From Ilex aquifolium (Eukaryota; Streptophyta; Magnoliopsida; Aquifoliales; Aquifoliaceae), in the NCBI GenBank assembly GCA_951799425.1, contig OX637407.1:24481191-24545190 (forward strand): 64,000 nt of DNA, given 5' to 3'. Made by a program: the position numbers and the translations under genes. Of the stretch, positions 51,473-63,945 are shown one piece after another (within the stretch, counting starts at the first letter, position 1; every line of letters begins with the position of its first letter). The notes beneath the pieces were generated by a model that was not told the DNA's origin, did no database searches, and saw only the letters and a program-made list of their open reading frames with translations.

Positions 51473-52380
51473 GGTAGTGTTTGGTAACCAGTTGTTTGTG
51501 TTTTTTTTTTTTGTTAAAAAAAAAAACAATAACGCGCTTGAAGAGTGTTTTTATTTATTTTTTGGTTAGTCTGTTTTGTAAACAATCCCAAATTTTAAAA
51601 ACATAAAAAGAGGTGTTTAAAAACACGGGAAAATGGAAACACGCGTGCCCCTTTAAATCATTTAACGAGGTCTAGCCTTCGAACTCTATTAGCAGCAAAA
51701 AAGGGTTTTTTTCATTCCCACTATAAAAGCGTTGTTTACCCATTTTTGCCTCTTCTCTCGTTCATCTCTCTCACGAGGCCAGTGACAAAAGAGCTATGAA
51801 TGAGCTCTTAGTTCTCAAGCAAGCACACACACTCTCTCTCGCCCTTCTCTGATGGGTTCTGCTGGGGAGTTTCATGGTTGGGTTTTGTAGGTAGTGGTGT
51901 GTTTCAGGGATGGTTAGTGGGTTTCTGGAGTGGGTAGTGGGTTTCGGTGGTTAAGGTGGTGGGGGTGGGTTGTGGGTTTCGATGATGGGGGTTGGATTGG
52001 GGGTGAGTTTCGTTGGTTGTGGGGGTGGGTTTCGGTGGTTGTGGTGATAGGTTTCAGTGGTGGTGGAGTTGGGGTTTCGATGGTGGTGGGTTTCGGTGGT
52101 TGTGGTGATGGGTTTCGGTGGTGGGGTTGGGTGGTGGGTTTCCATGGTGGGGTTGGGTGGTGGTTTTGGGTGGTCAGTGGGGTTGGGTGGTTAGTGGGGT
52201 TGGGTGGTGAATTTTTGGTAATACTAAACAAGTTTTTTATTTTTGATTTCACAAATTTTAAAATATAAATGACTACCAAACATGTTTTATATTTTTAATT
52301 TTTATTACAAAAAAATAAAACTTAGTTTTGTTTTTTTTATAAAAAAAAACATAAAAACGAAAATGTTACCAAACTCATCC
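51473..52380. mobile_element. PIF/Harbinger-type MITE, 908 bp
   Basis: Ends GGTAGTGTTTGGTAAC (left) and GGATGAGTTTGGTAAC (right, reverse-complemented), flanked by the trinucleotide TTA on both sides (51470-51472 and 52381-52383), as expected for Harbinger elements. Subterminal regions are A/T homopolymer-rich. The interior 51890-52210 is an irregular GGTGG/GGGTTTCGG minisatellite whose two strands read as Gly/Val/Trp-rich or Pro/Thr/His-rich frames, not real proteins. Confidence 0.7.
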
Positions 52381-52383
52381 TTA

Positions 52384-54829
52384 ATTTATTGATTTGATTT
52401 GCTGATTAACCCTTGACTTGATTGTGAATCTCACAATGATGTTAATTTAACAGTTACAATGCAATCATATCATTAACTCAACAAATGGTTGTTAGACATC
52501 GATAAGTCAAGAAGGAGAATCACGTGCAAGGACACTCCACACGCAACCACACATAGGATCACATGCAAACACAGACACACACACTTCACACACATCGAAT
52601 GACACGCATACACCCACATAAATTACACACAAGCACACAGATTTACAAACACATACTGCACACACAATGATTAAATTATGGCACACAGATTATCTCGACT
52701 TGTTTCAATAGCTGGAATAAAGCTCCAAGGCTGTAGTGAATCACATTCCTTAAAGAAAGAAATTGGAAAGAAATTCCCTACATGGTTATATATGTATGAG
52801 AATATTTCCTCAAGCTTGGCTAATATTCCTTTTTTTTTCTTTTGATAATCATTGTAACAGAAAATAAATTGAGTAATAGAGAGCATCATAACAATAAAGA
52901 GGAAAAAATGCCTTGCTTATTGTGATATTGGATTTTCCACCAACTTTTTGGAATCATATTAGCATATACAATTCAATCAAACCATGTTAATAATCAAATG
53001 ACCCAATTTACGATTTTATGAGATCGATTTAGTATCAATCCAAAAAATTTGGGATTGATTCTAATTTTTAGATCTTATTGGGTGTAATATTTTTCCAAAA
53101 TGACTTTTGGTAATGTAGATTTTTAATTTTTTTTTAGAGAGAATTATTTACGTATAAAAGTATATTGGTAATGTAAATCTAGATGTCCTAAGTTCGAATC
53201 TTGACAGTTTATTGGGACTAAGACATTTAGACGTCCTGAATTCGAATTTTGACAGTTTATTGGAACTAGGGCATGAGAGATTTATCCCTAATAAATAACT
53301 TAGTCCTTGCGTGAATGACCTGCATTTGATCAAACCGGAGAAGAAATTAGTCAAAATATGTATAAACTGATCCAAACACTCTTGACTATTGAACAAAATA
53401 AAAATATAAAATAATGATCCAAAAGATAAGGTTTAGGGCATGTAACTTAGTGCCCAACTACAAGGAAGGTCCCAAATTTGACTTTATGTCACCAAACAAA
53501 ACGTTACAAAGAGGATTTTTAGGACTCTTATAATTGATTAGGTTAATTTTTTAGAAGCCACAAGAGACATTTGGCCTTAGATTCATTGAAGGGACATCAA
53601 ATCTCTCTCTCTCTTCTCCTCCACCTTCCATGTTTATCTCTTGTCGATCTATCTTGGATTGAAAAACAAAATACTCCTCATGTCTTGTCCCATTCTTAAA
53701 CTTAAAGTCTATGTTTTGTGAAGAAATAATCACACTAACATCCCTAGTGTTCTATTTACTTTTAAATATAGTCTCCTTATTTCTAAAATTACATTGTACT
53801 ACAGTCAGAAAAAAAAAATTGATTGACAATTTTACCCTCAAGCATTTTGTTAAAATTATAATTTTATCCTTGGGCATTTTTATTCTCTTTCCCTTCCCCC
53901 CTCTCTCCCTCTTTCTCCCCCTTGACTCTGTACTTGGATTACTTATCAAGCCCCATCTCCCTCTCTCGACGCACCCAAATTCACGATCTCAAATGTCAAA
54001 TCCTGATCAACCCCCACCGTTATCTCGACTCATCTCAATCCCCTCACTCCTCCCTCAAATAACTTGATTATCACATGAATCACAACTGATCGATGATAAA
54101 CACTCACACAAATGGACGACTAGCTCGTCTCTCCTCTATCTCTCTCTCTCTCATAACTTCCCTAGATAACAACTATTTTGGTATGTGATTTCTGCATTAT
54201 TTTTCAAATATCAAGGGATTATCATGTGAATTACAACAAATAATTACAGGTGATAAAATTATTTATAGGAATGAAAACGTCAAAACGGTATGGACCATGC
54301 ACCAAAAACAAAAATATAAGTCAAATGCTACATATGGAATCATGGACGAGGCAAGATTCGACGATAAGAAATTAAGAATATCTTTCTTCTATATCCTTTG
54401 CCTAGAAGATAAGCTAAACTAATGGAGAATATACTTGACCAATGAGATGATAACCCACATCCACATTTGTTTAATATCCTCATGATTATCCCTCATATGC
54501 CACGAATATTCGGATGAGGGTCCATTGGGTTGTATGTAATTATAAAATATATTTGTCTTTTATGTTTAACTTTTGATTGGGTATGTATTGATTATTGTAT
54601 GAATGGATATGTGTTGATGATTGGGTATGTATTGATTATTGTGGTGGTATGGTGAATTATGATGATTGTTATGTATGATTGTAAGTTCTGTAGATAGGTT
54701 TAGAGAAAATTTTGCTGAAATTTCTAGATAATAGTATGAACTACCTTGATTTCAAATTAAAATGTTGTTTTAGGTTGCAAAGAGTCTTTAGACAATGTAA
54801 TATTCTTCGAGTTTTAATTTAATTTTACG
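52384..54829. other. Intergenic, includes dispersed-repeat copy 3
   Basis: No gene recognised. A stretch at 52540-52665 is rich in 'cacacac'-type words. The reverse complement of 53165-53345 is the third copy of the dispersed repeat at 25450 and 26415. The pyrimidine-rich tract 53885-54170 probably belongs to the body of the Helitron whose 3' end is at 54863; its 5' end could not be fixed. Confidence 0.45.
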
Positions 54830-54863
54830 TTACGCCGTGCCTTCAGGCACGGGCAATTACTAG
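54830..54863 (+). mobile_element. Helitron 3' terminus
   Basis: CCGTGCCTTCAGGCACGG forms a perfect 7-bp hairpin with a 4-base loop, followed by GCAATTA and CTAG at 54860-54863 and a host T. This is the hallmark of a Helitron 3' end in the plus orientation. The hairpin is close to those of Helitrons B and D (ttcaggca core), so it is the same family. The matching 5' end was not identified. Confidence 0.8.
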
Positions 54864-54962
54864 TCAATTGATATTATTCTCCGGCCTCTTTGGTTTAGTC
54901 GAATGATTGGGTCCCATTTGTGGGTCCCACAAGTAGATCCCTCAACTAACATGGGTAATTTT

Positions 54963-55009
54963 CAAGTGTCCCGTTGCCGTGTATAAATTACACGGCAACG
55001 GGGCACTTG
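54963..55009. repeat. 21-bp near-perfect hairpin
   Basis: CAAGTGTCCCGTTGCCGTGTA at 54963-54983 pairs with 54989-55009 around a 5-base loop; the single difference would be a G:U pair in plus-strand RNA. It is much more G/C-rich than its surroundings and lies 100 bases beyond a Helitron 3' end. The loop is very short for a plant microRNA precursor. A tiny foldback element or part of a MITE is more likely. Confidence 0.8.
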
Positions 55010-56968
55010 ATCGTGCCGAGATTTGTCAATATTATGTCGAGTGTTGTTACAAATATGCATTGAAAAAGACTTGGACAATTTTCTCCACCAAATTAATCGA
55101 ATTAATACATGAATTTTGGATTTATTTCGTCTCGTCTTAACTTAGTTGATCACACTTAATTCTCTCAACTTACCGGCTCTGTACAAATTATTTCATACAA
55201 TACCACCAGTACAAATTGTACTAAGGTAATGAAACTTCATTATTGTTTCAAATAGTACAAATTGTACTACTAAGGTATTTGTTTGACGTTAGTACATAAA
55301 TGAGGAAGAAACATTAGGTTATAGGAATCGCTCACTACAACTTTTTATAATAAAGTTATACGTTTGAAAAACAAGTTATAATTATTCAAGAGAAGGTCAT
55401 TATCGATCACAAATCTCTATTATCAATCATGAATTTCCCTTGATCAATTGTAACTTTTCGTTTATGAGTTCTGAGTTAATCTTTAAAAATTATAATCTAA
55501 TATTTGAAAGTTATAATTTCAGTATCGATCGTAATCTCCCATTATCGATCATACACTTTAAGAGTTATAACTTATACCTCAAAAAAAATATAATTTATTT
55601 TAAAAAATTATAATTTTTAGTACGGTACTGCCATGGTAACCTAGCCTTTCCCTAGAACATATGGTGTTCTTTAGCTGTTTGGGGTGAAAACTTTGTTTTT
55701 TTGGCAACCAAACTTTCTGGGTAAAGGACAACTACAAGTTTTTCATCAGATCTGAACTTTGTGATTTGATGAGTAATCTTATCTACTTAATTAAGACAAT
55801 TTCAATGGTTAAGATTCTCATATTCTAAGTGGAGGATGAATCTAGACACTAATGTGAAATGTTCTCGTGAAGTGGGAGTGGATCCCACAAGGTGAACCAT
55901 ATTAGCTGAAAACTGTTCATAACAGCTAATACTATCTATAGTTTTACATTGATGGAATAAGGATATTTTTTTTTTGGGTTAAAGATGGAATAAGGATATG
56001 GTGCATTGCATTCAGTATCTAATTATTTTAGAGGGGTAATGTATGATTTTCGATATTCTCAATTGCAAATCATATCATTTTCGATCAAGTTCAATCTTTT
56101 CGTTTAAATGGAGGGCCTCACTGGTTGTTTGTAGACTTTAAAAAACCCATTAGGGCTCGATAAATTTACCAATGAATGATTAAACAAGATCAAAATCGAA
56201 AATAAAAAAAATTGAATTCACAGGATTTGGATGGAGAAATGTAAACTTTCTAGAGGTATGAAAGACTTCTTGCCACCTCCTTCCTGGGTCAACCCTGGCT
56301 AAGGGCAAAACATGGAGTCTTCTCTTGCTTATTCCAGCAATATTTAATGAGAGGTAGTATAAAAAGACCAATATATTGCAAAAGATAGAAACTTCATGTT
56401 CAAGTCTCAGGGACCATGTCCATGGCTGCCAATGTGAATCTGAAGAAAAAACTTTCTCAATCAATGTTATATTGACTAGTTTTCTCAAATTGATAAAGAA
56501 GTGTTCATTTGGGCACAACATAAAAAGGCGTCACGAGACTCGCGCCATTGCCGGGTCTCTGGACAGAATATAATTTTTTTTTCTCTTCATACTCGCCCGG
56601 TTGTTGATGCTAAACAAATGCAATAACAAAGAATATAATTCAAGATTGAGGGTATGATTGAAAATAATAAGTCTTTGACAATCCATACAATACTAAAAAA
56701 TAAAAAATTTCAGCCAAAATCATGTTTGATTTTGATTTCTTATTCTGATGTCCAGCAAGGTAGGAACTGAAGCTAAAATTAAACTTATTCAATTTTCATA
56801 TCTACTGTCACTGTCAAATGTTGCAAAGATAACATAAATATTACAAAACAAACATGTCATGGTAAAATTCAGGTAGAGAAAAACAGAAAATCACCTCTAT
56901 TATTTTATTGAAAGATTACAGCAGGTTTCGTTACAAAATTTCTACATCAATCTTCTTGGAAATCATCA
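55010..56968. other. Intergenic / 3' flank of HHO gene
   Basis: A+T-rich, with short ORFs only. The region 55340-55620 contains repeated 'gttataatt' and 'atcgatcataa/c' words suggesting an old simple repeat. The last bases before 56969 are likely 3' UTR of the minus-strand HHO-type gene. Confidence 0.45.
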
Positions 56969-59321
56969 CTATGCAGGCGAAGCTGTGGTGGTATGTGTGG
57001 AAGAGGAGGTAGCTGGGGAATTGGAATGAACACCGCCCTCGCTATGGCTGCCTCTATCATCAGAATGCTGTTGCTTATGTTGTTGTCTTCGATTTAGAGA
57101 GGTCGAACCACCTTGGAGGGGTGGTGGTAGTGCAGCAATTGGTGCATAGATTCCATTAGAAGTGGCAGCCCCTGATGCTTCCCCTGCTGATGCTGGTGTT
57201 GTAGCCATTGCAGCATATTCTGGTGGTGGCACCCATATTCCTCCCACCACTACAAACTGGGGTGCTTGAGTATTGTTGTTGCTTTGCATTGAATGATTTG
57301 GCCTTCTCGTGTGCAAACGATACTTCTGTAAAAAACGAAAGGAAACTTTCAGGCCATGCTTGATCTCAGATCAATTTCGAAGAAGAAAAATTCACCAATA
57401 AGCCAACAATATAGATTGGGGGATAGAAAAATTGATATTGTAATCTCATATTCAATATATAACCAAAGAACATCTTGGACGAGTACATGTTAAGTAATAA
57501 TGTCTTTGCAGCTAGGCTGAAGCTATACGATCAATCAATCGAATTGCCAAATGTAAGAAAAGGTTTGTTGATTCCTCTATATGTTTGGTATGCTTTTTCA
57601 TCCGAATATGCGTTTTCTTTTGATGTTTTTTTCCAAAAAAACAAATTAGATGATCAAGTAGTACTATGAAACTAAAGAAATTCTTATCCATATATGGAAA
57701 TTCCCATTCTAACAAGCAAACAACAACCACTATTTTCAAGTTTGGATCCATAATCAAGATGTATACCTAACAGATGAAGACACATTCAGGTATAGTTTTG
57801 CTACATGGAGTGAAATCCTATGTAATCGATGCAGAAGTAACATTGAACAAAAATAGTGGCCCAGTGCACGAGTCTCTCACGTGACAGTGTGTGAACAAGC
57901 AATATTGAGAGGAATGATTAAAAAAGAAGAGAACCAAGCATATAAACCTGTAAATGGCTTTTAACTTCGTCATTAGTAAGGCCATCAACCTTCATCAACT
58001 CCCTAATTTGCTTAGGCGTACCAACTGCATAATTTACAATCAGAACAAAATTTCAATACAAATTCAATTCATTTCAGATCAATTTACATTTGAACACAAA
58101 TTATATAACTTCAATACAATCAGGAGTTCCATTGGATACAAACCATGAGAACCACCAAGCTGTTGAAGGGCTTGCAAGAATCTCTTATGCAACTCCGGTG
58201 ACCAACACCTCCTCGCCTTCCTCTGAGACTGTCCTTCCTTATCATTTGTCTTACCTTCACAGCCATCATCACCACCACCACTACTGCCACCAGTTTCTGC
58301 GGTGGAACTAGCAGCGGCCGCTGGTGCTGCCGAAGGAGGTGACATACCCTTTGATGGTGGTGTAGTCTCCACATTTCTCTCTCTCTTAAAAGGATGAAAA
58401 GCACCACCAGTACCGTTTCTTTTCACCTCCACCACTGATACCTTTCTTGGTGATTCCTGCACCACAAAATTTTCCAATCCTTAATCAAATTAACTGAAGG
58501 GGATAACCAGTGCACGAGGCTTCCGTTATTGCGGGGCCTGCGAGGATTAGATGTACGAAGCCTTACCCATAAGCAGTGAGACTGTTTCCATGATTCGAAC
58601 CTTAATCAAATTAGCTAAAACCCAGAAAATAGAACCCCTAAAACCTACTAGATTGTCCGCAATAAAGTCCTGTTCCAACTATTTTGATCAGCTACATGAA
58701 TCATGTTTCGTCAAATCGCTGTCTACATTATTAGACTAATTATATGAGATAAATTTGTGAAGTACCTCTTTGGTGGGTGGATCTGGGGTTTGATTCCACA
58801 ACTGAACAGATCTAAGCCAGTCTGATTTCTTGGACGATTTGTCGTTGTTTTTGCTATCTCTGTTGTTATGATTTTCACTGCTGTTGTTCTTCGATTTCTT
58901 TGATATTTGCTCATCATCATCAGAAGATGAAGGCCTTCTGATAGGAATGAATTGCTCCATAACAGGACCTTCACTTGATGTCTGCTCAGAACATTCAGAT
59001 TGGCCATGAAAGTACTCAGTGGTCCCAGACAACTGTTGCTTACATGCTTCAATCGCTGAAAATCCCCCAAAAACCCATAATCAAAACCCATCAAAAGAAT
59101 CAAAATAAACATAATCTATATAAAGAAATTACAAAAAAATCGAAATGGGTATTTATGTAGAAATCTTTATATTTACCTTGAGTTACAAGGTCTAGACAAA
59201 GAGGAAGCTCTCGTTGGAACACCTCAATCTTCCGTTTTTCTTCTTCTAAAGCTTCAATATACTGTCGACATCTCTGCATTTTCTCTGCATAATCACTGTT
59301 GTTATCGTTGTTGATCAACAT
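56969..59321 (-). CDS. HHO/NIGT1-type GARP transcription factor
   Basis: Five exons in consistent phase: 59321-59177, 59055-58766, 58456-58144, 58024-57948, 57325-56969, giving 393 residues. The N-terminal domain (11-58) reads [18 protein letters not shown] then [20 protein letters not shown], the signature of the HRS1/HHO (NIGT1) family. EQFIPIRR follows at 83-89, also typical. The GARP/MYB-like DNA-binding domain runs from about 225 to 281 ([20 protein letters not shown], then [30 protein letters not shown]) and is followed by [20 protein letters not shown] near 300 points to the HHO2/HHO3 branch. These nuclear factors are known repressors in nitrate and phosphate signalling. I chose the ATG at 59321 (ACCATG); an upstream in-frame TTG is not a start. 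The exon 3 to 4 junction falls inside the DNA-binding domain. Confidence 0.92.
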
Positions 59322-60895
59322 GGTTGTTGTTTCTCTCTCTTCAGTGATTGAAAACACCGAGAACTTTTTCAAGGTAGGAGGAACAAGAGATTAAATTTAA
59401 GAGGTTTTGTCTCAGCATTGAGAGATCCGGACTGGAGATAGAATAAGGGATCTAAGTAGAATCACAAAAAGGAATAAACTTGGCAGACAAGAAAAATATA
59501 TATTGAGAGAGAGATAGAGAAATTATTTGTAGAGAGAGAGTCTGAATTTTTCTTTTTCTTTTTCTTTTTGCTTAGGAAAAATCGGTGGGTGTTTTGAATG
59601 TCAAAGTCGGGGCGTCGCGTACAGAACGAATCTCTGGTGGAGTTTTATAGAGAGAGAAAGTAGAGAGAGAGAGATAGTGGTTGAATATTCGCAAGAGTGA
59701 TTCTCCTATGTTTGGGATCAATGACGTCACCCATTATTTTCAGATAAGATCAAAGACCCTCTCTCTCTCTCTCCTGCAAATATTGCAAAACACCCCTCGG
59801 GAAAATTGCATTTCTATTTGAAAATTATGAGTTTTTGGGGATCCAATTTTTAAGGAATGTGTGTAAATTGGGGCTGTGTTTGGTTGTTTATATGTTAGAG
59901 ATGGTTGTGAACTTGTGATGGTGTTGCGTGGGGGATATGATGTTTGTGAATTCATCTCTAATTTGGTGGGTGTCAATAGGTGGTGGTGGGTGATGTTTTT
60001 GTGGCGCATCCGTGGTTGTTGTGTGGTGGCCATCGTGTGTCATTGGAAGAATTTGTATGACTAGGCGCAACTACAACAAAGGGTGAGTGGGTTGGGTGAA
60101 TTATGGTTGAGGATATAAATCTTAATCCGATCTAAATTTAGACTTTATCATAGTTAGGGTCTCAAGTTCTCAATTTGAGTTACATAATCAGAGAATTAAA
60201 ATTTGGCTCAACTTGAATTGTGTAACCAAAGGATTAAACCCGATTTTCAATCAATTTCAACCCAGTTTCTAAAATAAAGCATAAACAATACACAATTTAA
60301 AAATGTTGAAATTGAATTTGGTTTTTTTAGTTCAACTCAAATGAGTGATATAAAAGATTTATCTTTGAATTAACTTCTTAATCTACCCCGAATCACACTT
60401 CTAACTATAATTAGAATTGGGGTTTGAGACTAGTAGAGTGAGATGAAGATGTGTTAGGGTGGTGTAAGTTGGGGTTAGGGTAAAAGGAAGATGAGAAATA
60501 TAAATCTCGTACATCACACAATTCTCCACTTGCCTATTTAATCTAATTGGTTCTTTTTCATTATCAATGTATGTAGATTTTTTTCAGTGTCGTCAATTTT
60601 TTACACGATACACTCGACACTATACAAATTCAAATAAAATAAGATCAAGTAATACAACAAACATCTATATAACAAAATATAATACAATTCAAATTTCAAA
60701 AGATAAACAAAATAATTTTTACTTTTCACGGTTGAGATTTTTTTAAATTTTACTTTAAAGTTAATCTGACAGCTAATATTAACATCTCAAATTTAATAGG
60801 GAATAAGCCCCTAAGTGTGTGTTTGAGTGACTTTTTAAAAGTACTTTATAACTTCTCATAAATACTTTAAAAAAAAAATAGTGTTTGGAACCGTC
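59322..60895. other. HHO 5' flank and intergenic
   Basis: Directly upstream of the HHO-type gene (minus strand), 59340-59700 has many GA/CT-rich runs ('agagagag'), typical of plant 5' UTR and promoter sequence. No TATA box was assigned. The rest is A+T-rich with no recognised gene; a block at 60080-60260 has partly inverted 'aatttgagttacataatcag'-type words. Confidence 0.45.
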
Positions 60896-61530
60896 CCACC
60901 ACCTCCACCAACCCACCACCACAACTACCCCCACCACCATCACCGCCACCCCCACCGTCCCACCCCTACTACCACCACCACCTTTGCCATAATAACCGCC
61001 ACCGCCACCCCACCACCACAATCACCTCTACCACCGCCCCACCATTGTTGCCGCCATCCTACCATCAACGCTACTGTCCCACCATTACCCCTACCACCAC
61101 CACTCTTACAACCCCACCATCACTCCTACCACCACCGTCGCCACCACCCTACCACCACCACCACCACCATCGCCGCCCCACCACCACCACCACTGTCGCC
61201 ACCGTCATGGCCCACCACTACCGCCACCCACTGTCATCCACATCCACCATATCTACCACCATCACTACCATCGTCATTCGCCACCACTCATCACACTATC
61301 GCCAAGAAGAACCTGTCGTTGCCCACCACCACCATTACCAACCACCATCACCGTCGTTACCCATAACTACTACTACCACCATTGTCACCCAAAACAAACC
61401 ACCACCATCACCGTTGCTACTTATAGCCGCCACCAACACCACGATCGTCGTCACCCACCACAACCATCACCGTCTCCTACCACCACCACCACTGTCGCCT
61501 ACCACCACTACCACTGCTTACCCCCATTAC
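60896..61530. repeat. CCA/CCACCN-rich low-complexity tract, 635 bp
   Basis: Almost uninterrupted imperfect triplets of CCA, CCG, CAC and ACC. Plus-strand frames are long and open but consist of Pro, Thr and His with scattered Ser, Ala and Leu. There is no ATG context, splice structure or conserved motif, so I do not call a protein. It begins right after 'aaaatagtgtttggaaccgt', a word common at MITE ends. Confidence 0.85.
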
Positions 61531-62389
61531 AACTGGAGTTTAATTTTTTTTTTCTCTCCTCTATATTTATGATTTGATTTTTGATATGAATACAAATATA
61601 TTTATTATTGACCATTTTTTTATTACTCTATACCTTCAGACATATGTAATAACTAATATTTAATACAATCAAGAATCAACTAATACGAATAACTAATGAA
61701 TCTGAATTAGTATCAAATAGGAATATCTCGACTTTAATACAAACAATCTCTTCTCTCTCCAGATTTCTCATACTACATTGGTTGGCATATTCTTGTTGGG
61801 GGAATTGAAGAATCACAAAATCGTTTAAGGTGTGGAATCTTTCTGAGAGAGCGTGGTGGCACACGCTTACTAACGCCGCGTATGGTTAGGTTTGGTAATA
61901 AATGGACCGTTTTGAAAATCATGTTGGCTTTTCGCTGTCTTTAAGGCCAACTACAACGACCTGCTCTTTAGGTGTAAATGTTTTTTCCCACTTGTGAGTT
62001 AAGGCAAGTGTTTTGACGTACGACTGGGATAATGCCACGATAGTCTTGTGTGGGACCAGTAGTGTAGGAAATGGAATCGTACGGTGTGTGGTACGAATAT
62101 TCTCTCTCTCTTACGGTGGGGATTGAAGGAGTAGATAAATGGCTTCACTCGTTTGTTTCGAAGTGTGTGGATCGTGTCAACGTTTCTATCCAATCGGGAT
62201 GAATCACTATCCCTGTGCTGTTGTCTTGTCATGTAAGACTCGCTTGAAATCTTATCGTTCTCTTTTTTTTTTTGAAATAGTGATTGATAAAAAATAAAAA
62301 AATATTTTGATAAAATAATTATAATATAGCCCGATCACTAATTTCCAAAACTAGTGTGTCGCTCACAACTTAATTTGACGAAAAATATT
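61531..62389. other. Intergenic, nothing recognised
   Basis: Short ORFs only. 61860-62240 is less A+T-rich than the surroundings but shows no motif or splice structure. Confidence 0.45.
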
Positions 62390-62711
62390 AGGATAAATTT
62401 TATTTTGCCCTCTGAAAAATATAAATTTTTTTAATTTGATATCTGAATCATTAATTTTTTTATATTGCTCCCTTAAAAAAATAAAAATATTGTAATGTGA
62501 TCTATCATTTTATTTTCGTTTGTTTGTCTGTCTGTTTTGTGATTTTTGATTAGTTGATTTGAGACAAAACAGACGGAAGAGCAAATGAAATTAAATCAGT
62601 GGATCAAATTGTAACGTTTTTATTTCTTTCAGGGAACAATTTAAAAAATTTATTATTTAGGGGACAAACTGAAAATTTTTGTATCTTTCAACGGGCAAAA
62701 TGAGATTTTCT
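62390..62711. mobile_element. Mutator-like foldback MITE, 322 bp
   Basis: Left end AGGATAAATTTTATTTTGCC and right end, reverse-complemented, AGAAAATCTCATTTTGCCC. The arms pair over most of the length. Flanks are AAAAATATT (62381-62389) and CAAAATATT (62712-62720), a 9-bp target duplication with one difference. Centre contains 'gtttgtctgtctgttttgt' and its partial inverse. Confidence 0.72.
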
Positions 62712-63339
62712 CAAAATATTAATGGAAGTTAACTTGAGGATCCTATTATAACTGTTTTATGTTATTGAAATTGTAATATGAAAAAAATTAATTTTTGAAT
62801 GTATAAATTAAAAATTCTGTTTTTTTTAAGATACATAATGTAATTCTCACATGTCTCATTCCATCTATGTTATATTTTTAATCCTATCATAAAATAATTC
62901 ACATCATATTGGATAAAAAATAATAAAATTATTTATTTTCTTTTGTATAATAGTAATTATTATATGGGTTATTAGATCGTACCATTTTCAAAAATTTGTG
63001 TCATAATAAATTCAAGTTGTATTTATGTTAACGAATAAATTCAAGTTGTACCATTTCCATGTTCTATGATTCTCTTTTATTAGATAAGGGGTTTTCTAAA
63101 TTAAAGTATTAATTAATCGTTTAAATTTTGAAAGGATATCTTCAATATTTTTGCTAGCCAACGATTTTTTTATTCTCCAATCAGCCATTGACGATCGGTG
63201 GTTGTCTAGATTTTTTGTTGGAAGAGGTTTTTCTTCTCCGGTCGATTCTCGTTATTGTATGCATATTTCTGTCTATTATTATCATTTTGATATATCATCG
63301 TTATTTAATAAACTTTTTCAAGTAGCTGTTATATATTGA

Positions 63340-63945
63340 CACTGTCTTGTCACTCTATCGAAAAACAAGTGAGTGTGTGGGGCGTAGTTGTAGTGTCCAA
63401 ACCATTAAACCAATGTTATCACACTATGTTGCCATGCTAAGTTGCCATTTTATAAAAAAACAAAAGAGTGTGTGTAATTGTGATGACCAAACCATTATAC
63501 CAATTTTGTCACACTATATTAAAAACAAACCGAGTGTACGTGTAATTATGGTGGCCAAGCCATTATATCAATGTTGTCATAATATATTATCACTCTATTA
63601 AAATACAAATAAGTGTATGCGTGTAATTGTGTGTTGTCACTCTATCTTATCACTCTATCAAAAAGCAAATGTGTATGCTTTGTAATTTTAATACATAGAC
63701 CCTTCAAACAATGTTGTCATATTATGTTATCAATTATTAAAAAACAAACGAGTGTGTGTAATTATAGTGTCCAAGTCCTTCAACAATTGTTGTCATACTA
63801 TGTTGTCACTCTTCGAAAAATAAACGTGATGTGTGTGTAATTGTGGTGGCCAAACCATTATACCAATGTTGCCACTCTGTCATTTCTCTCTATTAAAATA
63901 CAAGTTAGTGTGTGTAGTTTTAATGTCCAAACTCTTCATTCAATG
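63340..63945. repeat. Tandem array of roughly 79-bp units
   Basis: A core like 'gtccaaaccattataccaat' followed by 'gttgtcacactatgtt', 'cactctattaaaaaacaaa' and 'gagtgtgtgtaattgtg' recurs with starts near 63403, 63483, 63553, 63691, 63769, 63849 and 63928. The period is close to 79 bases, with one incomplete unit between 63553 and 63691. Copies differ from each other by roughly a fifth of their bases. The array ends shortly before the window does. Confidence 0.85.

Noticed and set aside
51914-52279. Opposing ORFs (Gly/Trp-rich on plus, Pro/Thr-rich on minus)
   Set aside because: Both strands of the same G-rich minisatellite inside a MITE; neither looks like a protein.
54963-55009. MicroRNA gene
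   Set aside because: Five-base loop and 21-bp stem are too small for a plant precursor; no extended stem outside it. Kept only as a hairpin.
58551-58739. Plus-strand ORF within the HHO-type gene
   Set aside because: Lies in the intron between exons 2 and 3 on the opposite strand with no motif.
59322-59372. Upstream extension of the HHO-type protein from 59372
   Set aside because: That start codon is TTG; the first ATG in frame is at 59321 and fits the family's N-terminus.
60881-61572. Two long plus-strand ORFs rich in Pro, Thr and His
   Set aside because: They are produced by CCA-type triplet repeats in all frames, with no conserved domain, start context or splice structure.
63340-63945. 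CRISPR-like array
   Set aside because: Units are about 79 bases with diverged repeats and no distinct spacers; a eukaryotic minisatellite fits.
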